Positions 51,330-61,562 are shown, counted from the stretch's first letter. The stretch: DNA of 64,000 bases from Rhodobacter xanthinilyticus (GCF_001856665.1 NZ_CP017781.1:3302001-3366000), one strand, 5' to 3'. Program-made: numbers and translations. The notes: a model not told the origin generated them from the letters alone.

Positions 51330-52555
51330 TGACTGGCGCGCCCCGCATCACCATGCTGTCTGCCGCGCTGTCGCGCGACGGCGGCGGTGTCTTTGCCTCG
51401 ATCCTGGGCGCGGCCGAAGCGCTGGCCGACCGCGGGGTGCCGGTGTCGCTGATCGGCCTTGCCGACAGCCATTCGGCCGCAGACCGCCCGACCGATCCGC
51501 GGCTGGCCAGCCGTGTTGTGACCCTGCGCCAGAGAATGCCGCTGGGTGTGCCTGCACCGCTGGTGCGCGCGATTGCCGACGAACGGCCCGACATCCTGCA
51601 TCTGCACGGGCTCTGGCTGCCTCCATCGCGCGCCATGGCGGGTTGGCGCAACAGCAGCGGGCGGCCCACGGTGATTTCACCCCACGGGATGCTGGACCCC
51701 TGGGCGCTGGCAAACAGCGCGTGGAAAAAGTGTCTGGCGGGCCTGATGTTCGAACGGGCCAATCTTGCCGCAGCAAGCTGTATTCATGCGCTGAACTTAG
51801 CCGAGGCTGCGGCGGTGCGTGCCTATGGGCTGCGCGGGCCTGTTGCGGTCATTCCCAATGGCGTGCACCTGCCCACGGTGGTGTCCGCCGCCGATGCCGC
51901 CGCCGGGGCTGGCGATGGCCGTCGGGTCATGCTGTTTCTGGGGCGGTTGCACCCCAAGAAGGGCCTTTCCGAAACCATTCAGGCCTGGTCGCGCATGGAT
52001 GCAGCCCTGCGCGCCGACTGGCGGCTGGTCATTGCCGGGTGGGATGACGGCGGCCACGGGGCGGTGCTGCGCGATCTGGCCGGGCCAATGCTGGCCTCTG
52101 GCGACATCTGTTTCGTCGGGCCGCTTTTCGGCCCGGCGAAAGAGGCGGCGCTGCGGGGGGCCTCGGCCTTCATCCTTGCCTCGCATTCCGAAGGCCTGCC
52201 CATGGCGGTGCTGGAAGCCTGGAGCCATGGCAAACCGGCCTTTATGTCGGCGGCCTGCAACCTGCCCGAAGGCTTTGCCGCAGATGCTGCCATCCGGGTG
52301 ACTCCGGAGCCGCAGGCGCTGGCCGATGCGCTGGCCATGCATCTGGGCCGAGCAGACCTGCCCGATATCGGCGCCAGAGGCCGCGCACTGGTGGCGGAAC
52401 GGTTTTCCTGGCCCGCCGTGGGGGCGCGTCTGGCGGCCGTTTACGACTGGCTGCTAGGGGGCGGGCCGATGCCCGCCGATGTCGAACCCGAACCCGGCCA
52501 ATCCACGCCGCGCCGCCGGCCCGGCCCTGCCCTGCGGAGAGACGGATGTTCCTGA
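51326..52555 (+). CDS. Family 4 glycosyltransferase
   Basis: A 409-residue GT4 enzyme. The N-terminus shows a glycine-rich donor-half loop (SRDGGGVFASILGAAEAL) and DILHLHGLWLPPSRA. The C-terminal half has LFLGRLHPKKGLSETIQAW (~193-211) and ASHSEGLPMAVLEAW (E-x7-E, ~290-304). The last ~35 residues are a Pro/Arg-rich tail. Resembles GT4 enzymes acting late in colanic-acid-type repeat-unit assembly (WcaI/WcaL-like). Overlaps the next gene by 10 bp. Confidence 0.88.
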   Translation: MMTGAPRITMLSAALSRDGGGVFASILGAAEALADRGVPVSLIGLADSHSAADRPTDPRLASRVVTLRQRMPLGVPAPLVRAIADERPDILHLHGLWLPPSRAMAGWRNSSGRPTVISPHGMLDPWALANSAWKKCLAGLMFERANLAAASCIHALNLAEAAAVRAYGLRGPVAVIPNGVHLPTVVSAADAAAGAGDGRRVMLFLGRLHPKKGLSETIQAWSRMDAALRADWRLVIAGWDDGGHGAVLRDLAGPMLASGDICFVGPLFGPAKEAALRGASAFILASHSEGLPMAVLEAWSHGKPAFMSAACNLPEGFAADAAIRVTPEPQALADALAMHLGRADLPDIGARGRALVAERFSWPAVGARLAAVYDWLLGGGPMPADVEPEPGQSTPRRRPGPALRRDGCS

Positions 52556-53472
52556 CCGTGCTGATCCTGACCCGGAACGAGGCGCGCCATATCGCGCGCG
52601 CCATCGAAAGCGTTCAGGCCGTGGCCGATTGCATCGTGGTGGTTGACAGCGGTTCAACCGATGCGACCTGCCAGATCGCCGCAGACATGGGCGCGCGGGT
52701 GCTGCATCACCCCTGGGTCAACTATGCGACCCAGTTCAACTGGGGGCTGGATAACTTGCCCGCGCAAACAGAATGGGTGCTGCGGCTGGATGCCGATGAA
52801 ATCGTCAGCCCCGAACTGCGCGCCGAAATCGCCTATGGCCTGAAAGCGCAGCCGCCAGAGGTGCAGGGCATCCATGTCTCGCGCCGCATGACCTTTTTGC
52901 GTCGCCCGATCCGGCATGGCGGGGTGTTCCCGATCCGGGTGCTGCGGCTGTTTCGGCATGGCCGGGGCCGCTGCGAAAACCGCTGGATGGATGAACATAT
53001 TCTGGTGTCGGGCAAGACCGCCGATTTCCGCGGCGAAATTCTGGATGACAACACCAATCCGCTTGGCTGGTGGACAGACAAGCACAACGCCTATGCCAGC
53101 CGCGAGGTCATTGATCTACTGAACCTCGAATACCGGTTTCTGCCGATGCAAAGCGTGGCCCGCCTGCGCGGCGGGCGGCAAGACGGGGTGAAACGCTGGA
53201 TCAAGGAAAGGCTTTATGCCCGGCTGCCGGGGGGGCTGCGGGCTGCGGTCTATTTCCTGTATCGCTATTTTTTCCGGCTGGGCTTTCTGGACGGCTTCGA
53301 AGGCGCGGCGTTCCACATCCTGCAGGGATTCTGGTACCGGTTTCTGGTAGATGCCAAGCTGCGCGAGGTGCGGCAGTGCATGGCGCAGGAAAACCTGCCC
53401 CCGGCCGAGGCGATCCGGCAGGTGCTGGGCATCACCCTGCCCTCTGCCCAGCAGGACGGGGCAACCCCATGA
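52546..53472 (+). CDS. Family 2 glycosyltransferase (WaaE/WcaA-like)
   Basis: A 308-residue GT-A enzyme. LTRNEARHIARAIESV (~8-23), VVVDSGSTDATCQIA and the DXD-type metal site RLDADEIV (~79-86) are present. The C-terminal region has a membrane-associated helix (AVYFLYRYFFRLGFL). It is similar to WaaE-type transferases. Overlaps the next gene by 4 bp. Confidence 0.88.
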   Translation: MFLTVLILTRNEARHIARAIESVQAVADCIVVVDSGSTDATCQIAADMGARVLHHPWVNYATQFNWGLDNLPAQTEWVLRLDADEIVSPELRAEIAYGLKAQPPEVQGIHVSRRMTFLRRPIRHGGVFPIRVLRLFRHGRGRCENRWMDEHILVSGKTADFRGEILDDNTNPLGWWTDKHNAYASREVIDLLNLEYRFLPMQSVARLRGGRQDGVKRWIKERLYARLPGGLRAAVYFLYRYFFRLGFLDGFEGAAFHILQGFWYRFLVDAKLREVRQCMAQENLPPAEAIRQVLGITLPSAQQDGATP

Positions 53473-54125
53473 CCCGCCCCGACAGACCGCAAGACCCCCC
53501 TGCCCGGCCCCCGACGCCCGCCCAGGCGATGGCCTGCGATGAACCCGCGTTTTCCGTGCCCGATTTCGCAGGCCGCGACGTGTTCGACCGCGCACCAACC
53601 TTTGATCTGCGGCACCGGCTGTATCGGCTGCTGTGGCAGGCCTGCTGGCTGCTGCTGGCCCGCTGGACCCCCCCGCCCGCGCATCGCTGGCGCATTGCAT
53701 TGGCCAACCTGTTTGGCGCGCGCATTGATCCGACGGCTGCGCTCTATCCAACGGTGCGCATCTGGTATCCGCGGCATCTGACGATGCAGGCCCGGGCCAC
53801 GCTGGCGCCCGGCGTGAACTGCTATTGCGTGGCTCCGGTCACGCTGGGCGCCTATGCCATCGTTTCGCAGGGCGCGCAGCTCTGCACCGCCACGCATGAT
53901 GTGGACGACCCGGCCTTTCAGTTGCTTGCCGCGCCGATCCGGCTGGGCGCCCATAGCTGGGTCTGTGCCGAGGCCTTTGTCGGCCCCGGGGTCAGACTGG
54001 CCGAAGGCGCGGTGCTGGGCGCGCGGGGCGCGGCCTTTCGTGATCTGCCGGCCTGGACGGTATCGGGCGGCGTTCCGGCCAGGGTGATCCGTGCGCGCCG
54101 CCCGTTTTCGCGCGATCAACGCTGA
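53469..54125 (+). CDS. WcaF-like O-acetyltransferase
   Basis: A 218-residue LbH acetyltransferase. After ~45 poorly conserved residues comes a membrane-associated helix and the hexapeptide core (ARATLAPGVNCYCVAPVTL, IRLGAHSWVCAEAFVGPG). The catalytic His is in TATHDVDDP, and the end GGVPARVIRAR is typical of colanic-acid WcaF. It probably acetylates the fucose-containing repeat unit. The ATG at 53469 overlaps the GT2 stop by 4 bp; the longer frame is not used. Confidence 0.85.
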   Translation: MTRPDRPQDPPARPPTPAQAMACDEPAFSVPDFAGRDVFDRAPTFDLRHRLYRLLWQACWLLLARWTPPPAHRWRIALANLFGARIDPTAALYPTVRIWYPRHLTMQARATLAPGVNCYCVAPVTLGAYAIVSQGAQLCTATHDVDDPAFQLLAAPIRLGAHSWVCAEAFVGPGVRLAEGAVLGARGAAFRDLPAWTVSGGVPARVIRARRPFSRDQR

Positions 54126-54141
54126 ACCAAGGAAGCTTTCC

Positions 54142-56163
54142 ATGCGCTACCGCCCCGAAATCGACGGGCTGAGAACCCTCGCCGTGATGCCGGTGATCCT
54201 GTTTCACGCCGGACTGCCGGGGTTCGGCGGCGGCTTTGTGGGCGTGGATGTGTTCTTTGTCATCTCGGGCTTCCTGATCACGCGCATTCTGGCCGATGAC
54301 ATCGACGCCGGGCGCTACTCGCTGTTGGAGTTTTACGAACGCCGCGCCCGGCGCATCCTGCCCGCGCTATTTCTGGTCATGGCGCTCAGCTTTGCCGCCG
54401 CCTGGTTCCTGATGCTGCCGCGGCCGTTTCTGGATTTCGCCCGCAGCCAGCTGGCTGTGGCGGTGTTTGCCTCAAACATCGAATTCTGGCGCCAGACCGG
54501 CTATTTCGAGACGCTGACCGTGACCAAGCCGCTGTTGCATACCTGGAGCCTTGCGGTTGAGGAGCAGTTCTACATCGCCTTTCCGCTGGTTCTATGGGCC
54601 CTGCGCGGGATGCGCCCGGGGGTGCGCTGGCTGATCCTGCTGGCGCTGGCGGTGCTGAGCCTTGCGCTCGCGCAGCGCCTGTCGGCCAGCGATCCCGATG
54701 CGGCCTTTTACCTGCCGTTCGGCCGGGCGTGGGAATTGCTGGCAGGCGCGCTGCTGGCGCTGGCGCCGGGGGGGCGGCCTGGCGTGTCGCGCGGGGTGGC
54801 GCAGGCGCTGTCGGCGCTGGGGCTGGGGGCCATCGTGTTGGCAATCACGCTGTTCAGCCATGACACGCCCACGCCTTCGGTCTGGACGGCGCTGCCGGTG
54901 CTGGGGGCGGTGCTGGTCATTGGCTTTGCCGACGGGCAGACCCTTGTCGGGCGGCTGCTGTCAACGCGGATCATGGTGGGCATCGGGCTGATCAGCTATT
55001 CGGCCTATCTGTTTCACCAGCCGCTGCAGGCCTTTGCGCGGGTTCATGCGCTGGATGATCCGGGGCCGTCCGTGCTGGCCGCGGTGGGGCTGCTTGCGCT
55101 GCCGCTGGGCTGGCTAAGCTGGCGCTTCGTCGAACAGCCCTTTCGCAACCGGCACGGGGCGATCACGCCGGCTCGGCTGTGGCTGGTCTGTGGGGTGGGA
55201 ACGGCGCTGCTTCTGGGGCTGGGGTTCTGGGGCCATGTCACCCGCGGCTGGCCCGACCGCCTGCCGCCCGAAGTGGTGGCCGCCGCTCGTGCCGCAACCG
55301 AACGCGACGATCAGGTGGCGGCCTGCCGGTTCACCGAAGACGATACGCCCACGCAGCCGGTGGACCGCTGCCTTGATCCCGGTCGGCCGCTGGTCGCCCT
55401 GATCGGCGACAGTCATGCGATGATGTATGCCCCCGCCCTGCGCGCGGCGCTGGCCGCACAGGGTGCCGGGCTCTATCAGATCAGCCGCAACGGGTGTCTG
55501 CCGCTGCCGGGTTTTGCGGTGCCCGATACGCGCAACGGCGCGGGGTCCTGTGATCGCCATGTGCGCGCGGTCTGGACCCAGCTTGGAACGCTGGACCCGG
55601 ATGTGGTGGTGGTTTCGGCGCGCTGGACCATGGCCCTGCAGGGGATCGGCTTTGACAATGGCGCGGGCGGAGTGATTGCCGATGACGGCCACCACCACGT
55701 TGACCTGCGCGACCCGGGCCGCCCGCTTGATGACCCCTACCGCATAGCCGAGGTTGCCGCCGCCATGGGCGATCAGCTGCGCCAGCTGCTGAAACGGCAT
55801 CGCGTCGTGCTGATCTACCCCACGCCCGAAGCGGGATGGGATGTGCCCCTGCGCGCGGGCAAGCTGCTGCTGCGCGGCGGGCAGATCGACAGAATGACCA
55901 CCACCGCCGACAGGGCGCGACAGCGCAATGCGGCGGTCACCGCGGTATTCGATGCAATCGAAAGCCCGCGGCTTTACCGCGTGCGTCCCATCGACCTGCT
56001 GTGCGACACGCCGCTGCGCGGCCGCTGCCGCACCATGCAGGACGGCGGCGCGCTGTATGTCGATGACAACCACCTTTCACAGGCCGGGGCTGCAGTTGTG
56101 CTGCCCGAAATCCTGCGCCAGATCGCCCTTGCGACCGGGCGCCCGGCCGACAGTCTGCAATGA
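54142..56163 (+). CDS. OafA-type acyltransferase with SGNH domain
   Basis: A 673-residue membrane protein. The N-terminal ~370 residues are an acyltransferase-3 domain with 10-11 membrane segments; it opens RYRPEIDGLRTLAV and has RRARRILPALF. The C-terminal ~230 residues are a periplasmic SGNH domain with the catalytic Ser in VALIGDSHAMMYAP (~420) and the Asp/His in DDNHLSQAG (~648). Such two-domain proteins acetylate O-antigens and EPS at the periplasmic face. AAGGAAGC precedes the ATG. The 16-bp gap after the WcaF-like gene is the only gap in the operon. Confidence 0.92.
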   Translation: MRYRPEIDGLRTLAVMPVILFHAGLPGFGGGFVGVDVFFVISGFLITRILADDIDAGRYSLLEFYERRARRILPALFLVMALSFAAAWFLMLPRPFLDFARSQLAVAVFASNIEFWRQTGYFETLTVTKPLLHTWSLAVEEQFYIAFPLVLWALRGMRPGVRWLILLALAVLSLALAQRLSASDPDAAFYLPFGRAWELLAGALLALAPGGRPGVSRGVAQALSALGLGAIVLAITLFSHDTPTPSVWTALPVLGAVLVIGFADGQTLVGRLLSTRIMVGIGLISYSAYLFHQPLQAFARVHALDDPGPSVLAAVGLLALPLGWLSWRFVEQPFRNRHGAITPARLWLVCGVGTALLLGLGFWGHVTRGWPDRLPPEVVAAARAATERDDQVAACRFTEDDTPTQPVDRCLDPGRPLVALIGDSHAMMYAPALRAALAAQGAGLYQISRNGCLPLPGFAVPDTRNGAGSCDRHVRAVWTQLGTLDPDVVVVSARWTMALQGIGFDNGAGGVIADDGHHHVDLRDPGRPLDDPYRIAEVAAAMGDQLRQLLKRHRVVLIYPTPEAGWDVPLRAGKLLLRGGQIDRMTTTADRARQRNAAVTAVFDAIESPRLYRVRPIDLLCDTPLRGRCRTMQDGGALYVDDNHLSQAGAAVVLPEILRQIALATGRPADSLQ

Positions 56164-56921
56164 AAGGGCAGAGCTTGAAAATTTCTATCGTCACAGCGGT
56201 TTACAACCGCGAACGCACCATAGGTCAGGCCATCGACAGCGTCGCGCGGCAAACCCACCCCGACCTCGAACATCTGATCATCGACGGCGCATCAACCGAT
56301 GGCACGCTGGCCGCGGTCAGCCGCCATGGCCATGCGCGGATGCGGGTGCACTCTGGCCCCGACAACGGGATTTATGATGCGCTGAACAAGGGCATGGCGC
56401 TGGCGGCTGGCGAGGTGCTGGGGCTGGTGCATTCGGATGACTTTCTGGCCCATGACCGGGTGCTGGCGCAGGTGGCCCGGGCCTTTGCCGATCCGGCAGT
56501 GGATGCGGTCTATGGCGATCTGGATTATGTGGCGGCCCATGATCCGGGGCGCATCGTGCGGCACTGGAAATCCGGCGGCTATCACCGCGGCAAGCTGAGC
56601 TGGGGCTGGATGCCGCCGCATCCGGCGCTGTTCCTGCGCCGCCGCGTGATCGAACGGCACGGGGTCTATGACACGTCTTACCGCATCGCGGCCGATTACG
56701 AGGCCATCCTGCGCTGGTTCGGGCACGGGGCAATACGGCCCTGCTATATCCCCGAAGTGCTGGTCAAGATGCGGGTGGGGGGCGAAAGCAACCGGTCGCT
56801 GTCGCGCGTGCTGCGCAAGAGCCGCGAAGACTATCGCGCGCTGCGCGCGAATGGCATCGGCGGGGCGGGTGCGCTGATCGCCAAGAACCTGACGAAACTG
56901 CCGCAGTTCCTGCGGCGCTAG
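56160..56921 (+). CDS. Family 2 glycosyltransferase (WcaE-like)
   Basis: A 253-residue GT-A enzyme. SIVTAVYNRERTIGQAIDSV (~9-28), IIDGASTDGT and VHSDDF (metal site, ~95-99) are present. The segment SWGWMPPHPALFLRR is typical of the WcaE family. It is the last gene of the overlapping plus-strand operon and overlaps the acyltransferase by 4 bp. Confidence 0.88.
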   Translation: MKGQSLKISIVTAVYNRERTIGQAIDSVARQTHPDLEHLIIDGASTDGTLAAVSRHGHARMRVHSGPDNGIYDALNKGMALAAGEVLGLVHSDDFLAHDRVLAQVARAFADPAVDAVYGDLDYVAAHDPGRIVRHWKSGGYHRGKLSWGWMPPHPALFLRRRVIERHGVYDTSYRIAADYEAILRWFGHGAIRPCYIPEVLVKMRVGGESNRSLSRVLRKSREDYRALRANGIGGAGALIAKNLTKLPQFLRR

Positions 56922-56968
56922 GCGGCTGACGCGCAGACCCGGGCTCCGGCCCCGGGCGCGCTGCCGGT

Positions 56969-58153
56969 TCAGATGCCGCGTTCGGCTGCGCCGCCGTGCT
57001 GCAGGCTGGCCGGGCCGCTGCCAGCCCGGCTCGGCGTGCCCAGACCCGCCAGCCGCGGCCGCCGCCGGGCCAGCACCACCAGCAGCCGGTAGCAGGCAAA
57101 GAACACCGCGCCGCTGATCAGCACGGCCAGCGCCGCCGCCCCGGGCCGATGCGCCAGCCAGACCCCGGCCAGCATCGGCACCACCGCGACAGGCGCCACC
57201 ACCACCGTCACCAGCGGGTTCGACAGCGCCCAGCGATGACGGCCCAGAAACAGGATTTCCAGCGTGCGTTTCACCAGCTGGTGAAAATGCAGCCGGTCCG
57301 GCAGATCGGTGGGCCGACCGTTGCTGCGGCGGCGATAGATCGCAAGCAGCGTATCCGCCAGCGGCCAGAACATGATCAGAACCAGTGCCCAGGGCGAAAC
57401 TCCGGGTTCGCGCTGCACCAGCAACACCGCCAGCCAGGCCAGCACAAAGCCGATCAGATAGGCCCCCGCATCGCCCAGAAAGATCCGCCCGTGCGGATAA
57501 TTCAGCGCCAGAAAGCCCAAGATCACCGCGGCCAGCGCGGCGGCGATTGCCGCAATATCCTGCTGGCCATGCGCGGCCGACAGCAGCGCCAGCCCGGTGG
57601 CACCGATGATTGCCAGCGTGCCGGCCAGCCCGTTCATCCCGTCAACCAGATTCACCGCATTGCACATCCCCGCCACGGCAAAAGTGGTGAACACCAGCGC
57701 GACCGGCATCAGCCGCAGCAGCGTATCCACCACCGGCACATCAACACGGTGGATCATCGCGCCGGTCAGGTGCATGGCCATGATCGCCGAGAGGGCCGCA
57801 GCCATCAGACGCAGCGTCGGGCGCAACTCGCGCCCCATGTCTTCCAGCAGCCCAGCAACCATGACCGGCACCGCGGCCAGCAGAACCTGCGCCATCAGTC
57901 CCACCGCGCTGCCCGACATGAACCCGACTGCCAGCTCCAGCCCGATAAAGATCGCCACCCCTCCAATGCGCGGCGTCGGCCGCTTGTGCGAAGCCTGAAC
58001 CGCCAGCAGATCAGATGCGCGCGATGTCAGCCCGACATGTTTCTGCGCCGTGCGCACCAGCAGCAGGCAAATGGCAAAACTGACAGCCCCGGCACTCAGA
58101 AAAGCCCAGACCGGCTGCCCGTGCAGGGTTAAAATGCCAGCCGAAATAGTCAT
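56969..58153 (-). CDS. Undecaprenyl-phosphate sugar-1-phosphate transferase (WecA/MraY-like)
   Basis: A 394-residue membrane protein with ~11 hydrophobic segments. Conserved cytoplasmic loops of the PNPT family are present: NAVNLVDGMNGLAG (~165-178), FLGDAGAYLIGF (~222-233) and DRLHFHQLVKR (~285-295). It starts repeat-unit synthesis by loading the first sugar phosphate on undecaprenyl phosphate. No PssY/WbaP-type initiator is visible, so this enzyme probably primes the EPS. It is convergent with the synthesis operon; GGAG lies 9 nt before its ATG. Confidence 0.88.
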   Translation of the reverse strand: MTISAGILTLHGQPVWAFLSAGAVSFAICLLLVRTAQKHVGLTSRASDLLAVQASHKRPTPRIGGVAIFIGLELAVGFMSGSAVGLMAQVLLAAVPVMVAGLLEDMGRELRPTLRLMAAALSAIMAMHLTGAMIHRVDVPVVDTLLRLMPVALVFTTFAVAGMCNAVNLVDGMNGLAGTLAIIGATGLALLSAAHGQQDIAAIAAALAAVILGFLALNYPHGRIFLGDAGAYLIGFVLAWLAVLLVQREPGVSPWALVLIMFWPLADTLLAIYRRRSNGRPTDLPDRLHFHQLVKRTLEILFLGRHRWALSNPLVTVVVAPVAVVPMLAGVWLAHRPGAAALAVLISGAVFFACYRLLVVLARRRPRLAGLGTPSRAGSGPASLQHGGAAERGI

Positions 58154-58497
58154 GTCAAAATCTCCGCCCCGATGACTGCCGGATCCGCCGCCGGCGATCG
58201 GCGAGCGGCTTCCGCACCACCATGCTCAAAGCACGGCCAGACTGTCGAAAGCGCATCGGATTGCGGCGGCTATCGCCCGAGCGTTGGGGCTGTCGAATGT
58301 CCGGCGCGGTATCGAACGCCCTTTTGCCTTGGGTCACGGGCCAGTGATACGAAGTCTGCGCGACACTGCCGGTTCTCTTGGGTCGGCGCGCGGCGCATCG
58401 CCGGGTAATGGCAGGCATCTATCCTTGCATCGCGCCATCGTTCGCCTGGCCCGGTCAGTGCACGAACCCTATGCGGCAGACAACAGGACAGGCGAAG
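58154..58497. other. 344-bp intergenic region between priming transferase and gmd
   Basis: The two genes are divergent, so promoters for both should lie here. I see no gene. A GC-rich dyad near 58168-58190 (CCGCCGGCG, GATCGG) is visible, but no confident -35/-10 pair. Confidence 0.4.
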
Positions 58498-59619
58498 ATG
58501 AAGAAGGCGCTCATCACGGGCATCACGGGACAAGACGGTTCCTATCTTGCTGAATTCCTCTTGGAAAAGGGCTATGAGGTTCACGGCATCAAGCGCCGCG
58601 CCTCGCTGTTCAACACCCAGCGGGTAGACCACATCTATCAGGATCCGCATATCGACAATGCCCGCTTCAAGCTGCATTACGGGGATCTGAGCGACACCTC
58701 GAACCTGACGCGCATCCTGCGCGAGGTCGAGCCGGACGAGGTTTATAACCTCGGCGCGCAAAGCCATGTCGCGGTCAGCTTCGAAGCCCCCGAATATACC
58801 GCAGATGTCGATGGCATGGGCACCCTGCGTCTTCTGGAGGCGATCCGCTTCCTCGGGCTGGAACAGAAGACCCGCTTCTACCAGGCGTCCACCTCGGAAC
58901 TGTACGGCCTTGTGCAGGAAATCCCGCAGAAGGAAACCACGCCCTTCCACCCGCGTTCGCCCTATGCGGTGGCCAAGATGTATGCCTACTGGATCACGGT
59001 GAACTACCGCGAGGCCTATGGCATGTATGCCTGCAACGGCATCCTGTTCAACCACGAGTCCCCGCGCCGCGGCGAGACCTTCGTGACCCGCAAGATCACC
59101 CGCGGCCTGTCGAACATCGCCCAGGGGCTGGAAAAGTGCCTCTACATGGGCAACATCGACTCGCTGCGCGACTGGGGCCACGCCAAGGACTATGTGCGCA
59201 TGCAGTGGATGATGCTGCAGCAGGACGTGGCCGACGATTTCGTCATCGCCACCGGCGTGCAATATTCGGTGCGTGAATTCATCAGCTGGACGGCCGCGGA
59301 ACTGGGCATCACGCTGGAATTCACCGGCACCGGCGTGGACGAGATCGCTACGGTCACCGCCGTCACCGGCGACAAGGCCCCGGCGGTCAAGGTCGGGGAT
59401 GTGCTGATGCGCATCGACCCGCGCTATTTCCGCCCCGCCGAGGTGGAAACCCTGCTGGGCGATCCGACCAAGGCCAAGGAAAAGCTGGGCTGGGTGCCGG
59501 AAATCACCGCGCAGGAAATGTGCGCCGAAATGGTGGCCTGTGACCTGAAGGATGCGCAGCGCCATGCCGTGCTGAAAAAGCATGGCTTCGACCTGCCCGT
59601 CTCGCTGGAAAACGGCTGA
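58498..59619 (+). CDS. gmd: GDP-mannose 4,6-dehydratase
   Basis: A 373-residue SDR enzyme, the normal Gmd length. The NAD(P)-binding loop [14 protein letters not shown] (residues 8-21) and the catalytic Ser/Thr-Tyr-Lys set STSELYG and [10 protein letters not shown] are present, as is [13 protein letters not shown] for nucleotide-sugar binding. It converts GDP-D-mannose to GDP-4-keto-6-deoxymannose. It lies 12 bp before fcl, so the pair makes GDP-L-fucose for the EPS. Confidence 0.95.
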   Translation: MKKALITGITGQDGSYLAEFLLEKGYEVHGIKRRASLFNTQRVDHIYQDPHIDNARFKLHYGDLSDTSNLTRILREVEPDEVYNLGAQSHVAVSFEAPEYTADVDGMGTLRLLEAIRFLGLEQKTRFYQASTSELYGLVQEIPQKETTPFHPRSPYAVAKMYAYWITVNYREAYGMYACNGILFNHESPRRGETFVTRKITRGLSNIAQGLEKCLYMGNIDSLRDWGHAKDYVRMQWMMLQQDVADDFVIATGVQYSVREFISWTAAELGITLEFTGTGVDEIATVTAVTGDKAPAVKVGDVLMRIDPRYFRPAEVETLLGDPTKAKEKLGWVPEITAQEMCAEMVACDLKDAQRHAVLKKHGFDLPVSLENG

Positions 59620-59631
59620 AGGAGAGCGGCA

Positions 59632-60627
59632 ATGCGCAAGATCTATGTTGCCGGTCATCGTGGCATGGTGGGCGGTGCGATCCTGCGCCGCCTGCAGGCC
59701 CGCAAGGATGCGGGCGAAGCCCTGACCCTGATCACCCGCACCCATGCCGAGCTGGATCTGACCAGCCAGGCGGCGGTGCGGGATTTCATGCAGGCCGAAA
59801 AGCCCGATGTGGTCATTCTGGCCGCCGCCAAGGTGGGGGGCATCCACGCCAACAACACCTATCCGGCCGACTTCATCTATGAAAACCTGATGATCGAATG
59901 CAACGTGATCCATCAGGCCTTCGCCGCCGGGGTCACGCGGCTTCTGCAGCTCGGGTCAAGCTGCATCTATCCCAAGGCCGTGCCGCAGCCGATGCGCGAG
60001 GATGCGCTGCTGACCGGCACGCTGGAAGCCACCAACGAGCCCTATGCCGTGGCCAAGATCGCCGGCATCAAGCTGTGCGAAAGCTACAACCGCCAGCATG
60101 GCACCGATTACCGGTCTGTCATGCCGACCAACCTTTACGGGCCGGGCGACAATTTCCACCCCACCAACAGCCATGTGCTGCCCGCGCTGATCCGCCGCTT
60201 CCACGAGGCGGCGCAATCGGGTGCCGAGGTGGTGACGATCTGGGGCAGCGGCACGCCGATGCGCGAATTCCTGCATGTCGATGACATGGCCGAGGCCTCG
60301 CTCTTCGTGCTCGACCTGCCGAAGGATGTCTACGAGGCCAATACCGAACCGATGCTGAGCCATATCAACGTCGGCACCGGCACCGATCTGTCGATCCTCG
60401 ACATCGCGCGGATGGTGGCCGAGGTGACCGGCTTCAAGGGCCGCATCGAAACCGATCCGACCAAGCCCGACGGCACCATGCGCAAGCTGATGGATGTCTC
60501 GCGTCTGGCCAACATGGGCTGGCGCGCGAAGATCGGCCTGAAAGAGGGGCTGGCCGGCACCTATGACTGGTTCAAGGCCGAGCAGGGCGACATCCGCGGC
60601 CAAGCCGCAGCGATTCGGCCGGTCTAA
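59632..60627 (+). CDS. fcl: GDP-L-fucose synthase
   Basis: A 331-residue SDR epimerase/reductase. [10 protein letters not shown] (8-17) is the NADP loop; GSSCIYP and [15 protein letters not shown] supply Ser, Tyr and Lys. [13 protein letters not shown]-like NLYGPGDNF and [10 protein letters not shown] match Fcl/WcaG. It converts the Gmd product to GDP-L-fucose. A strong GGAGAG lies before the ATG. Confidence 0.95.
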   Translation: MRKIYVAGHRGMVGGAILRRLQARKDAGEALTLITRTHAELDLTSQAAVRDFMQAEKPDVVILAAAKVGGIHANNTYPADFIYENLMIECNVIHQAFAAGVTRLLQLGSSCIYPKAVPQPMREDALLTGTLEATNEPYAVAKIAGIKLCESYNRQHGTDYRSVMPTNLYGPGDNFHPTNSHVLPALIRRFHEAAQSGAEVVTIWGSGTPMREFLHVDDMAEASLFVLDLPKDVYEANTEPMLSHINVGTGTDLSILDIARMVAEVTGFKGRIETDPTKPDGTMRKLMDVSRLANMGWRAKIGLKEGLAGTYDWFKAEQGDIRGQAAAIRPV

Positions 60628-60759
60628 CGCCGGTTCCGGCCATTTCTGCACTGCCGCAGCCATCCAAAAGATAGCAGGTAGTTAAACTTATGACACCGGC
60701 GCCAATAGATTGGGCGCTTTACACTTACGCAGCTGCAGCATAAATTGTCGGTGAAATAA

Positions 60760-60774
60760 CTTTACCTAGTAAAG
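60760..60774. promoter_or_regulatory. CTTTAC-CTA-GTAAAG palindrome before the response regulator
   Basis: A perfect 6-bp dyad with a 3-bp centre, 62 bp upstream of the response-regulator start in the 209-bp gap after fcl. The surrounding AT-rich DNA (TAAATT, AAATAA) would suit a promoter. Possibly an autoregulatory site. Confidence 0.4.
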
Positions 60775-60836
60775 CGCGGGCAATGCCCGCCGCAGTGGCG
60801 ACGTCAAAGCAGGCATCCTGTTCCAAGAAAGACCAA

Positions 60837-61538
60837 ATGACTTCGCAGGCCATAGACTTCACCCTGTCGCAGCAGACATCTGGCCTGAGTGTTTCTGGCA
60901 CCATCAAGCGGCTCAGGGTCCTTGTTGCCGATGACCACAATCTTGTGCGTGACGCGCTGGCAGAGGTGATCCAGACGACGCAGCAATTCGAGGTGGCAGT
61001 GGCAAATTCGCTGGGTGCGACCCATGAGGCTATCAGCAAGTCCGGCCCATTTGACATCGTGCTGCTGGATCTGAACATGCCCGACATGAAGGGCGTGCCG
61101 TCAGTCGAAATGACGGTAAGAATGCCCGGCGCCGGTGCGGTGGTGCTTTTTTCGGGCAATGCGCCGCGCGATGTGGTGCTGCAGGCGCTGGCCAAGGGTG
61201 CGCGGGGGTTCATCCCCAAGAACATGCGCCTTGCCGCGCTGCCGAACGCGCTGAATCTGGTGGCCTCGGGCGAGGTGTATCTGCCTGCCTCGATGCTGGG
61301 CACACCGCCTGATGCAGGGCAACCGGGTGTGATCGAGGGCTGCGTCGCGCAACTGTCAGACCGCGAGACCGAGGTGCTGCGGCTGGTGGTTGCGGGTCTG
61401 CCCAACAAGGAAATTGCTCGGCGCACAGATTCCAGCGAAGTGCGGGTCAAGATGCACATGCGGATGATCTGCAAGAAGCTGGCGGTGGCCAACCGCACCA
61501 GCGCCGCGATGAAGGCCCGCGAACTGGGCCTGTGTTAA
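60837..61538 (+). CDS. LuxR/NarL-family response regulator
   Basis: A 233-residue regulator. The receiver domain has acidic residues ADDHN (31-35), the phosphoacceptor Asp78 in LLDLNMPD, a Ser in FSGNAP (~116) and Lys in FIPKN (~137). The C-terminal LuxR HTH (LSDRETEVLRLVVAGLPNKE, then SEVRVKMHMRMICKKL) follows at ~172-225. The ATG at 60837 (AAGAAAG upstream) is preferred over an earlier one at 60783. The convergent hybrid kinase may be its partner, and the EPS genes are possible targets; both are inferred. Confidence 0.88.
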   Translation: MTSQAIDFTLSQQTSGLSVSGTIKRLRVLVADDHNLVRDALAEVIQTTQQFEVAVANSLGATHEAISKSGPFDIVLLDLNMPDMKGVPSVEMTVRMPGAGAVVLFSGNAPRDVVLQALAKGARGFIPKNMRLAALPNALNLVASGEVYLPASMLGTPPDAGQPGVIEGCVAQLSDRETEVLRLVVAGLPNKEIARRTDSSEVRVKMHMRMICKKLAVANRTSAAMKARELGLC

Positions 61539-61562
61539 ATCGCCGGGCGGCGGCCCGCCCGG

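Noticed and set aside
57000-58132. 378-residue Gln/Arg/His-rich plus-strand frame
   Set aside because: Antisense shadow of the priming transferase; the biased composition reflects the complementary membrane-protein codons.
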